Shown here: piece by piece, positions 35,392-43,242 of the stretch
Numbering within the stretch: position 1 is the first letter of the stretch
Layout of the letters: the number at the start of each line of letters is the position of its first letter
Assembly: GCF_900103165.1 (NCBI RefSeq)
Contig: NZ_FNKY01000001.1
Coordinates: 1,736,001 to 1,800,000, forward strand
Direction of reading: 5' to 3'
Length of the DNA stretch: 64,000 nt
Source of the DNA: Nitrosospira multiformis
Lineage (GTDB): Bacteria > Pseudomonadota > Gammaproteobacteria > Burkholderiales > Nitrosomonadaceae
Position numbers and translations under genes: made by a program
Notes under the pieces: model-generated
What the model was told of the DNA's origin: nothing
Database searches by the model: none
The model's input: only the letters and a program-made list of their open reading frames with translations

Positions 35392-36073
35392 CGCCGCTTC
35401 GGTGTCGACCAATGCTCCGGAGGCCGCGCCATCCACGACCAAAGCGCCTGTAAAGACAGCGGCAGGGCTGGGCATGACGTTGTGCCATTATTGCGGCACT
35501 TTGTGGAAGAATGTTACGGCCCACGATCATTGCGGACAGTGCGGAGCAAGTCTGCACGTACGCAAGCCCGATAGCATTAACCGGACATGGGCGTACCTGA
35601 TTGCGGCCTGCATCATGTATATCCCCGCAAATGTGTTGCCGGTTATGATCACCTCCTCGATAGCAGGTGATCATGCAGACACTATCATGAGCGGCATCAT
35701 CTATTTCTGGGTTTCCGGGTCGTGGGAGTTGGCGGCGATTATCTTTATCGCCAGTTTTCTTGTTCCACTGTTCAAGCTGGCGGCTTTGATGCTTCTATTG
35801 ATCACGGTGCAGCGGGGCAGCAACTGGCGGCTCTTGCAACGGGCAAAGCTTTATCGTCTTGTTGAAGTAACCGGCCGCTGGTCGATGCTGGATGTTTATG
35901 TCGTGGCAATCCTGGCTGGCCTCGTCCAGATCAAGGGGTTTGCCACAATATATGCTGGAACAGGCATCGCTGCATTCGCTGCTGTGGTAGCGTTGACCAT
36001 GTTTGCAGCCCACAGCTTTGATCCCCGTTTGACTTGGGACACTAATGAACACAAATCCAGGAAATCGGTATGA
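35378..36073 (+). CDS. PqiA-like membrane protein, second half
   Basis: The second PqiA domain as a separate 231-residue protein. It has a Ser/Ala/Pro-rich N-terminus, a zinc ribbon (LCHYCGTLW...DHCGQCGASLHVR) and four membrane segments (YLIAACIMYIPANVLPVM; LAAIIFIASFLVPLFKLAALMLLLI). ATG 35378 is chosen because AGGAGA lies seven bases upstream; longer in-frame starts lie deep inside the first gene. It overlaps the first half by 14 bp and the PqiB gene by 4 bp, so all are co-translated. Confidence 0.88.
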   Translation: MRASSAASVSTNAPEAAPSTTKAPVKTAAGLGMTLCHYCGTLWKNVTAHDHCGQCGASLHVRKPDSINRTWAYLIAACIMYIPANVLPVMITSSIAGDHADTIMSGIIYFWVSGSWELAAIIFIASFLVPLFKLAALMLLLITVQRGSNWRLLQRAKLYRLVEVTGRWSMLDVYVVAILAGLVQIKGFATIYAGTGIAAFAAVVALTMFAAHSFDPRLTWDTNEHKSRKSV

Positions 36074-37791
36074 GCGAAGAAAAAATAGAAGAACCTGCTG
36101 ACGAGACAATTCCTGTGCCTGAAAAGGCCCGGCAGAGGGACTGGATGCCCTCGTTAATCTGGCTGATTCCCATACTTGCCGCAGTCATCGGTATTACACT
36201 CGCGGTCCATACGTGGCTTCAGCGCGGTCCAGAAATTGTTATCGAGTTCCGCTCCGCCGACGGACTGGAAGCGGGGAAGACCAAGGTCAAATATAAAGAA
36301 GTCGAAATCGGTAGCGTGACAGCAGTCAAGCTTGCCAAAGATCATACCCGGGTCCTGGTGACCGTGCTCTTGAACAAGGAAGCGGAAGACTTTGCGGTGG
36401 CCGACAGCCGTTTCTGGGTGGTGCGCGCCAGAATGGGAAGTTCGGGTATATCCGGACTTAGCACCCTGCTGTCCGGCGGGTATATTGGCGCCGATGCGGG
36501 TATTGAAAAGAATAAATCACACAAGTTCACCGGACTGGAAGTGCCGCCGATCGTCACGCGCGACGCATCCGGCAAGCAATTTGTCTTGCATGCTGATGAT
36601 ATTGGATCGCTTGACATTGGTTCGCCTGTCTATTTCCGCCGCATCGAAGTAGGGAAGGTAAGCGCATATGATCTGGATCCAGACGGCAAGAAAGTCACCA
36701 TGCGCATATTTGTTAACGCACCCTATGACAAATTTGTCGGGGTCAATACGCGCTTCTGGCATGCAAGTGGTTTTGAAGTGAAATTAAGCGCCAGCGGCGT
36801 TGCTGTTAATACTCAATCGTTGATGAGTATCCTGCTTGGTGGTCTTGCGTTTCAAGCTCCAGAGTTCATGCGAGGCGCTCCCGCAAATGAGAATACCACT
36901 TTTGTACTGGCTAAAGATCAAACTGAAGCGATGAAGGATGATGATGGCGAAGCAAAAACCGTATTACTTTATTTCAAGCAATCGGTGCGTGGTCTGACGC
37001 CTGGGGCTGAAGTAAATTTCCGCGGGCTGATACTGGGGCAGGTCAAATCCATAGGCATAGAGTATGATCGCGAGCGAAAGGAATTCAACATGCCGGTGCT
37101 GGTGGAAATTTATCCGGCGCGTATCGGACGGAAGTATATCCAAGCTCGAGACGAAGAAAAGATCACGCCGCAACAGCGGTTGCACTTCCTGATCAAGCGT
37201 GGCCTAGCTGCCCAATTAAGAACCGGCAGTCTCCTTACCGGGCAGCTTTACGTTGCTCTTGATTTTTTCCCCGAGGTCGCCGCGGCAAATAAAGCTGCTT
37301 CCAAAAATGGGACCGGCACAAAAGCTTCGCCCGCAGATGCTGCGCCCAAAGATGCTCCACCCACGGATGCTCTACCCACGGATGCTCCACCCACATTACT
37401 TCTATTGCCCACTGTTCCCGGTAACGTTGAGCAAATGCAGGCACAGATTGCGGCGCTGGCGCAGAAGTTTAATAAAATTCCATTCGATCAGATTGGCAAT
37501 GAGTTAAACGATTCGTTAAAAGAGCTTAAGCAAACGCTGAACAGCACCGGACGGCTGGCGGACAAATTGAACAACGATGTGGCGCCCGAAATGGCCGTGG
37601 CGTTGAAGGATGTGAGCAAAACCTTGAATCAGACGGAGCGCATATTGTCTGGAAATGCTCCGTTGGCGCAGGATTTACGCCAGGCCCTGCAGGAATTGAC
37701 GCGGGCGGCCGCTTCACTGCGAGTCTTGACAGACTATTTCGAGCTTCATCCTGAAGCGATAATTCGGGGCAAGCAAAAGGATAAACAATGA
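36070..37791 (+). CDS. pqiB: PqiB-like MCE-domain lipid transport protein
   Basis: Forms stacked MCE rings and a needle that spans the periplasm and carries phospholipids between inner and outer membranes. The 573-residue product has an N-terminal membrane anchor (about 25-47, WMPSLIWLIPILAAVIGITL) and three MCE domains, starting near PEIVIEFRSADGLEAGKTKVKYKEVEIG, SGKQFVLHADDIGSLDIGSPVYFR and KTVLLYFKQSVRGLTPGAEVNFRGL. A low-complexity linker of repeated DAPPTDALPTDAPP follows, then a helical C-terminus. The length is like E. coli PqiB (546 aa). It overlaps pqiC by 4 bp. Confidence 0.93.
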   Translation: MSEEKIEEPADETIPVPEKARQRDWMPSLIWLIPILAAVIGITLAVHTWLQRGPEIVIEFRSADGLEAGKTKVKYKEVEIGSVTAVKLAKDHTRVLVTVLLNKEAEDFAVADSRFWVVRARMGSSGISGLSTLLSGGYIGADAGIEKNKSHKFTGLEVPPIVTRDASGKQFVLHADDIGSLDIGSPVYFRRIEVGKVSAYDLDPDGKKVTMRIFVNAPYDKFVGVNTRFWHASGFEVKLSASGVAVNTQSLMSILLGGLAFQAPEFMRGAPANENTTFVLAKDQTEAMKDDDGEAKTVLLYFKQSVRGLTPGAEVNFRGLILGQVKSIGIEYDRERKEFNMPVLVEIYPARIGRKYIQARDEEKITPQQRLHFLIKRGLAAQLRTGSLLTGQLYVALDFFPEVAAANKAASKNGTGTKASPADAAPKDAPPTDALPTDAPPTLLLLPTVPGNVEQMQAQIAALAQKFNKIPFDQIGNELNDSLKELKQTLNSTGRLADKLNNDVAPEMAVALKDVSKTLNQTERILSGNAPLAQDLRQALQELTRAAASLRVLTDYFELHPEAIIRGKQKDKQ

Positions 37792-38444
37792 AACCAATGA
37801 CACGCGGCATTCTTGGCATGGTGGGAGCATTATTGGCCGCTGGTTGCGCGTCGGTTCCGGATACGCGGTTTTATACGCTGTCGGTTCCGTCCAAACCCTC
37901 CGAGGTGACGGATGCGTCACAACGTTCCCCCGCGCCAATTTATATTGAAGTGATGCCGGTTAACGTGCCGGAACGGCTCGCCCGCCCGCAACTGGTTGTG
38001 CGCTCTCGGGGCTCGGGGGACGAAACTCAGCTTTTTATCCTTGAACAGGATCGCTGGTCATCGCATTTCAATAAGGAACTGCGTGATGCGTTTACTACCG
38101 GCATTGCTGAGCAAACCGGAGCGGTAAACGACGTACGCGGGGTTCATAAACCCGATCAACCTGTCTATCGCATTGCGATTGAGCTGAATGAATTTGACGC
38201 CATTGTCGGCGATAGGGTGCAGGCAAGATTTGGCTGGGCGATTACGCGTTCTAACGATGGCCGTGGCGCTGTATGTTATGCGGTAATTTCAGAGGCGGCC
38301 AGCGGGGGTATCGGGGGCGTGGTTAAAGGTGTGCAACGCGCGGTTTCGAATGTGGTTGCGGAAGTGTCGAAGAATCTGGTTGAACTGGAGTCAGGCCGTG
38401 CCGCAACCTGCGTACCGCAGAGAAAAATTGATGATGTCTATTAG
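37788..38444 (+). CDS. pqiC: PqiC/ABC-type transport auxiliary lipoprotein
   Basis: Outer-membrane lipoprotein that docks the PqiB needle. The 218-residue product has a signal peptide ending in lipobox LAAGC (C20) and the family core PDTRFYTLS, YIEVMPVNVPERLARPQLVVRS, QLFILEQDRWSSHFNKELRDAF. The final TAG stop (38442-38444) forms the first bases of a MITE-like element, so the native end may have been replaced and the protein shortened or lengthened slightly. It closes the pqi operon. Confidence 0.88.
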   Translation: MKPMTRGILGMVGALLAAGCASVPDTRFYTLSVPSKPSEVTDASQRSPAPIYIEVMPVNVPERLARPQLVVRSRGSGDETQLFILEQDRWSSHFNKELRDAFTTGIAEQTGAVNDVRGVHKPDQPVYRIAIELNEFDAIVGDRVQARFGWAITRSNDGRGAVCYAVISEAASGGIGGVVKGVQRAVSNVVAEVSKNLVELESGRAATCVPQRKIDDVY

Positions 38445-38627
38445 GGCCTGTTAACACTTATTTCGCATCCGCGTTTTTTGTGTAGCAACCCGAAGGGACG
38501 GGACTGATTTCATCCAGCCCTTCGTTACTCGCCGCTTACGGAGGCCTGCTCCGCCGCGCGGCTCATGCCTCGTACTGGATGAAATCAGTCGCCGTCGCGG
38601 GTGCGAAATAAGTGTTAACAGGCCCTA
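38442..38627. mobile_element. MITE-like palindromic element after pqiC
   Basis: A 186-bp element with 26-bp perfect terminal inverted repeats (38442-38467 and 38602-38627, ends TAGGGCCTGTTAACAC and GTGTTAACAGGCCCTA), extending to about 32 bp with one mismatch. A nested pair GACTGATTTCATCCAG/CTGGATGAAATCAGTC lies at 38502-38517 and 38575-38590. There is no coding capacity. TA dinucleotides at both ends fit a TA-targeting parent transposon. It starts exactly at the pqiC stop. Confidence 0.85.
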
Positions 38628-38967
38628 GCTTATAGATCAGTTGGATGGAAAGGCTGGGTTAGACTAAACCTGGCCCAAGCGGGATTTCTTCAAGGTCCTG
38701 CGCCAACCTGTCTCTTTGTCTTGATTCCACTCGTAACAAATCCTTTCTTTCGCGAAGTGTGGAGAATACCGCTGGAGCCGATTTCGTAGGCGAATATCGT
38801 ATTTGTACCAGCAGGTGTGTCCTCATGCTCCCGGCGGTGGTTTTCCCGCTTATGGTGAACCAATTTCCAGAAGAATCCATCACCTTAATCGTTTATACTT
38901 CGGGGGCAGGCACCTTGCTGATGGATGCCACATATATCAATATCATAACCTTACTTACCCACTGCTC

Positions 38968-39741
38968 ATGAGACATAGTCATCCGATCACTTTCCTGGTG
39001 CTGATATGCACAGTGCTGTTTGGTGGTTGCGCCACCACGCGGCCGCACGACCAGAGCACAGATCCGATCGACCCTTATGAGAACATCAATCGTAAATCCT
39101 ATGCATTCACGGATGTGATCGATCGGAGGATTGTGGCGCCGGTTGCTGATGCCTATATCGATTACGTGCCTGACCGTATGCAGCGCATTGTCGGAAATTT
39201 TTATGACAATCTGGCATATCCGAATGTGGTTCTGAATAGTTTTTTGCAAGGCAAGGTACGTCAAGGATTCCAGGACACGCTGCGTTTCGCGGTCAATTCG
39301 ACCATCGGTATAGCTGGATTCTTCGATATGGCTTCGCCCATGGGTCTGCCGCAGCACAACGAAGACTTCGGACAGACGCTGGGGGTATGGGGTGTTGATG
39401 CAAAAACTTATTTGTTTATCCCTTTGCTCGGGCCCAGCAGCAACCGTGATGTATCAGGCATTCCCGTCAGCGTATTTACAAACGGTCTCTTTTATTTCGG
39501 TATTTATGTGATAGGCGCTCCCGTCACGGTGCCGCTTTCCATTCTTGGCATTGTTGATAAGCGAGCGCGGCTATCCGGTCCCATGCGGATTCGCGACGAC
39601 GCCGCGGTTGAGCCCTACCTGTTTGTGCGGGACGCTTATCTGCAGCAGCGCAAGCATTTGATATATGACGGCGACCCGCCACGCGAAGCCTACGATGATC
39701 CTGCGATGCAGGATGAACTTCCCGGCAAACCGGTGCGCTGA
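38968..39741 (+). CDS. mlaA: MlaA (VacJ) family phospholipid-transport lipoprotein
   Basis: Outer-membrane lipoprotein that removes misplaced phospholipids from the outer leaflet. The 257-residue product begins with a signal peptide and lipobox LFGGC (C21). MlaA hallmarks follow: DPYENINRKSYAFTDVIDRRIVAPVADAYIDYVPDRMQRIVGNFYDNLAYPNVVLNSFLQG and AGFFDMASPMGLPQHNEDFGQTLGVWGV. ATG 38968 is preferred because the signal peptide begins there; longer in-frame starts reach to 38803. It may originally have been joined with the pqi operon, but the palindromic element now separates them. Confidence 0.92.
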   Translation: MRHSHPITFLVLICTVLFGGCATTRPHDQSTDPIDPYENINRKSYAFTDVIDRRIVAPVADAYIDYVPDRMQRIVGNFYDNLAYPNVVLNSFLQGKVRQGFQDTLRFAVNSTIGIAGFFDMASPMGLPQHNEDFGQTLGVWGVDAKTYLFIPLLGPSSNRDVSGIPVSVFTNGLFYFGIYVIGAPVTVPLSILGIVDKRARLSGPMRIRDDAAVEPYLFVRDAYLQQRKHLIYDGDPPREAYDDPAMQDELPGKPVR

Positions 39742-40174
39742 AGTACGGTTTCCATCCTATCTTGTTTCGGCCGGTTGCGTTGACGGACGTAGCTAGGTAT
39801 TATCCAGTGGGTGCGTTCATCGGGTCCCGTCGGCTATAGCAGCGACAGCCACGTTCAATTTGATCCCATATCCCTTTTGCAGGCACGTTGCCTGCATGCA
39901 CTTTCGAATCTAGCAGCCTGTCGGACTTAAAGGAAATCGGCTGCAAAAGCGTCTGGCCGGTCCATATTTCGCCGCTTTTTCGGCCAATAGAACAACTATT
40001 GGCCTTCAAAACCGCCAAAATCTGCCCTCGCCCAGTCACTTTTTCACTTCGATTCTTTAAGTCCGACAGGCTGCTAGGTATTTCGTTAACATAGCTGTTG
40101 CGCAGTCATGCGGAAATTCCATTTGACTATGGCCGGGAACATTCCGCGACGTTGTGGACCAGTGTTCCCGCGGC
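39742..40174. other. Gap between mlaA and tamA, largely a palindromic element
   Basis: About 430 bp. The first 170 bp hold no recognisable gene. The element at 39910-40077 fills most of the rest, and the last 95 bp should contain the tamA promoter and leader, where no clear -35/-10 pair was found. Confidence 0.5.
39910..40077. mobile_element. Second MITE-like palindromic element
   Basis: A 168-bp sequence with 23-bp perfect terminal inverted repeats (39910-39932 and 40055-40077; ends CTAGCAGCCTGTCGGACTTA and its complement). An internal hairpin GGCCAATAG-AACAA-CTATTGGCC lies at 39982-40004. The repeat ends differ from those of the element at 38442, so it is a different family. It has no coding capacity. 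From recall, repeats ending in CAGCCTGTCGGACTT are scattered in many proteobacterial genomes. Confidence 0.82.
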
Positions 40175-41989
40175 ATGAACCCTCACTTTGCCATGTCTCT
40201 CGCCGAATATTTCACTTATCCTTATCCAGCGCGAACAGGAATATCAGTCCTCCTTCCGGCGCTCATTTTTTTTGCGCTGGGGAGTGGTGTGGCCGAGGCA
40301 CATGAGGTACAGCCATCCGAAGCTAAAAACAATTCGCCACCTGTCATTATTTCCGCCCCGGAATCGTTGCGGAATTTGCTGAAGACTCATTTCCAGTTGC
40401 CTGCCGAACCGGTGGTGGATGACATTGCCCGAGCCACTTTCATGCGCCGGGCGCGGCAGGAAATAAGCGAACTCCTTGCTACCGAAGGTTATTTCACACC
40501 CGCACTAACATTGCAATCCACTCCGGATGAAACCCCGGTGCTGGAAGTCGCGCCGGGGCCGCGCGCATTGATTACCGAAGTCCGTATTGAATTCAAGGGA
40601 GATCTTGCAGTCGACGCGCCTGAGCGGCGCGCACGCATTGAAAGTCTGCGGGCCGCCTGGCCTCTGCGTGCGGGTGATCCGTTCCGCTCGCCGGCGTGGG
40701 AAGAAGCTAAAGCGGCATTAATATCCAGTGTGTCGCGGGATGACTATGCCGCGGCAGTAATTGACGAGAGCAAGGCGGAGGTGGACCCTGTCTCCGCTCG
40801 CGTCCGGCTGTTGGTAATAGTGGATTCGGGGCCTGTTTTCCACTATGGAAATATCGTAATCAAGGGACTTAATCGCTACGATCCAAAGCTGGTTAACAAT
40901 CTTGCCCCGTTCAAAGCCGGCGACCCTTACCGGCGGGATCAGCTACAAGCTTTCCAGACAAAACTTCAGAACCTAGCTCAATTCGGTTCGGCCCTGGTCA
41001 GTGTCGAACCGGATGTGGCGGCACATCAAGCAGCGCCCGTGGAGGTGACGTTGTCGGAGACGCAGTCGCAGCGCATATCGTTTGGCGGAGGCTACAGCTC
41101 CAATACCGGGGCACGTGGAGAGATCAATTATGGCAATCACAATTTTCTGGGCAGGGCATTGCGGTTCAGCAGTCTGTTGCGCCTGGAGCAGAAACGTCAG
41201 TCACTGGCCATGGCGGTGGATAGCCTGCCGAATCGAGCGGGCCGCTGGTTTTCCCTGGGTGCGGGCATCGATCGAACTACCATTGAGGATCTGGACACTT
41301 TGCGCGAGAAAGTTGCTTTGAATCGTAACCAGCTTGTGGGGAAGACCGAAACCCGGATCGGAATCAATTGGCAACGGGAAGATCGGGACCCCAAAGGCGG
41401 CTTGCACCAGACCAATCAAACGCTGGTATTGGATGGGCAATTGCGCTACCGCTCGGTGGATGATGCATTGTTTCCGCGCGATGGCAGCGTGATAGAATTT
41501 CGCATCGGTGGCGGCAGCAAGCAATTGTTGTCCGATCAGAGTTTTCTGCGTACTTACTATCGTCATCAGTATTGGTACCCAGTAGGTAAGCGCGATGTGT
41601 TATTTTTGCGCGGTGAGGCGGGATATACCTTTGCCGACTCGCGTTTTGGTATTCCGCAGGAATATTTGTTTCGCGCCGGGGGCATACAGTCTGTGCGCGG
41701 CTATGACTTTCAAAGCCTGGGTGTGCAGGAAGGCCAGGCCATCGTGGGCGGCACGGCGATGGTTAGCGGGACCATCGAGTACAATCACTGGCTCACACGC
41801 GAATGGGGCGCCGCCGTATTTACCGATGCCGGAGATGCCGCCGATAGTCTGCATCGCCTGCATCTCGCCGTTGGTTATGGCGGTGGAATTCGCTGGCGTA
41901 GCCCGGTTGGGCCACTGGCACTGGATCTCGCTCGAGGTCAGAGAGATGGCAAATTGCGGCTGCACTTTTCGATTGCTGTGGCATTCTGA
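40175..41989 (+). CDS. tamA: TamA, Omp85-family outer-membrane assembly factor
   Basis: Outer-membrane barrel of the translocation and assembly module; with TamB it helps insert certain outer-membrane proteins and transport phospholipids. Product 604 aa from ATG 40175 (ATG 40193 and GTG 40154 also possible). A signal peptide (ISVLLPALIFFALGSGVAEA) is followed by three POTRA-like repeats, including VFHYGNIVIKGLNRYDPKLV. The Omp85 barrel contains the loop-6 VRGYDFQSLG motif and ends in the outer-membrane signal FSIAVAF. tamB is not adjacent: a minus-strand transporter gene lies between them. Confidence 0.93.
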   Translation: MNPHFAMSLAEYFTYPYPARTGISVLLPALIFFALGSGVAEAHEVQPSEAKNNSPPVIISAPESLRNLLKTHFQLPAEPVVDDIARATFMRRARQEISELLATEGYFTPALTLQSTPDETPVLEVAPGPRALITEVRIEFKGDLAVDAPERRARIESLRAAWPLRAGDPFRSPAWEEAKAALISSVSRDDYAAAVIDESKAEVDPVSARVRLLVIVDSGPVFHYGNIVIKGLNRYDPKLVNNLAPFKAGDPYRRDQLQAFQTKLQNLAQFGSALVSVEPDVAAHQAAPVEVTLSETQSQRISFGGGYSSNTGARGEINYGNHNFLGRALRFSSLLRLEQKRQSLAMAVDSLPNRAGRWFSLGAGIDRTTIEDLDTLREKVALNRNQLVGKTETRIGINWQREDRDPKGGLHQTNQTLVLDGQLRYRSVDDALFPRDGSVIEFRIGGGSKQLLSDQSFLRTYYRHQYWYPVGKRDVLFLRGEAGYTFADSRFGIPQEYLFRAGGIQSVRGYDFQSLGVQEGQAIVGGTAMVSGTIEYNHWLTREWGAAVFTDAGDAADSLHRLHLAVGYGGGIRWRSPVGPLALDLARGQRDGKLRLHFSIAVAF

Positions 41990-42049
41990 TGATGTATAGA
42001 CATCATCCCGGATCAGGGAGACGCCGAGCCATCCATAGTCAAAGCAGGT

Positions 42050-43156
42050 TCAGCGCGACGAGAGTCGCCACGATATCACAGAACGCATAGTGCCAATCAA
42101 TGTCAGAGACCAGATCAGTAGCGCAAACCAGCCCCAATATTGGGGAATGATACCCAGTGACGCGGAACCTGTGGCTTTCGCCAGGGAGAGCGTACAGGCG
42201 GTGTACATTCCTACGGGAAAGACTCTGCTCCATGAGGAAGGGTCATAGAAATAATGTTGCCTGCCGAATGCCAGCCGCAACCATGGAAAGGTTTTAATCC
42301 ATAACGGTGCTCGACCCGCGACGTTAACGGTGGTGAGTTGCCGGATATCCATGAAAATTTGATAGGGAATCCATGATGTTCCAATGACCCATGCAAGAAT
42401 CGTTATCCGCAGCGTAATCTCCCGAATATCTTCCCATTCCGGTACAGCGGGCATATGCATGACAAACTCCGAACCCGTCAGGGTAATGATTGCCGGCGCT
42501 CCCATGCAGATCCAGTAAGGGGCTTCCCAATCTCCAGGCTCAAGGGGTTTAAAAAAGAGGCGATCAATTATCAATGGAACGATGAACAGGTATAGAGCGA
42601 ATCCGGAGGCCCAGAAAATCCATGTGGCAAAGTAGGCATACGCGGCATGTATGGCTGTTGCGTCCAGCAGGCGCAGCCCCAGCAGAGCTATGGAGACTGT
42701 GCTGACAATAATCAGCAGCGTGGCGCCGTTCACCATTTTCCGTACGGTTTTCTTCCGCATGAGGATGACGTCGGAAAGAATGAAGTAGATACATATGATC
42801 CAGCTGATCAGTGCGATAAGCCATAGTAAACTCGCCAGAGTGGTGGCATGCTGAAATATGACAAGCTGCGCTCCGATTGTATTGGTGCCCACCACAAACG
42901 TCAGGAAAAGCCATGCCCGCGGAAGGATTTTGAGATCCGCCATCACATTCGAGCGGAAAAGTAACAGGCGTGCAGCCAGGATGACGCATAAAATCGAATA
43001 AAAGACCAGATTCAGCAGAAAAAGAGTTTTTGCTATGCAGGAGAAAGCCATCGCTTCAAAAGCGATGGATACAATGCCAGTAGCCATCACCATCGCAAAA
43101 TAAGCAGGGTGAAAATCTTTTATACCGTTGCTGATAGTAGTACCGAGCCGTTCCAT
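42050..43156 (-). CDS. TDT/SLAC1-family transporter (tellurite/C4-dicarboxylate type)
   Basis: A 368-residue membrane protein with about ten hydrophobic segments, starting MERLGTTISNGIKDFHPAYFAMVMATGIVSIAFEAM. The FHPAYFAMVMATGIVSIA block is characteristic of the TDT (TehA/SLAC1 anion-channel) family. The substrate is unknown. ATG 43156 is preferred because this block begins there; a GTG 14 codons upstream is possible. It lies in reverse orientation between tamA and tamB, and its 5' side abuts a degraded copy of the tamA 3' end, suggesting it arrived by insertion. Confidence 0.85.
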   Translation of the reverse strand: MERLGTTISNGIKDFHPAYFAMVMATGIVSIAFEAMAFSCIAKTLFLLNLVFYSILCVILAARLLLFRSNVMADLKILPRAWLFLTFVVGTNTIGAQLVIFQHATTLASLLWLIALISWIICIYFILSDVILMRKKTVRKMVNGATLLIIVSTVSIALLGLRLLDATAIHAAYAYFATWIFWASGFALYLFIVPLIIDRLFFKPLEPGDWEAPYWICMGAPAIITLTGSEFVMHMPAVPEWEDIREITLRITILAWVIGTSWIPYQIFMDIRQLTTVNVAGRAPLWIKTFPWLRLAFGRQHYFYDPSSWSRVFPVGMYTACTLSLAKATGSASLGIIPQYWGWFALLIWSLTLIGTMRSVISWRLSSR

Positions 43157-43200
43157 GCCTGGGAATCCACAGTGATAGGCAATCTCGCGGTATGCCACGC

Positions 43201-43240
43201 GAATTGCGGTTTGCCTTTCGATTGTGGTGACATTCTGCTG
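43201..43240 (+). repeat. Degraded copy of the tamA 3' end before tamB
   Basis: AATTGCGG...TTTCGATTG...CATTCTG at 43202-43240 aligns with the end of tamA (41951-41990), with about 31 of 39 positions identical and one deleted base. The tamA copy encodes KLRLHFSIAVAF and its stop. This copy lies 3-42 bp before the tamB ATG, where tamA would end in a normal tamA-tamB operon. Confidence 0.65.
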
Positions 43241-43242
43241 TT

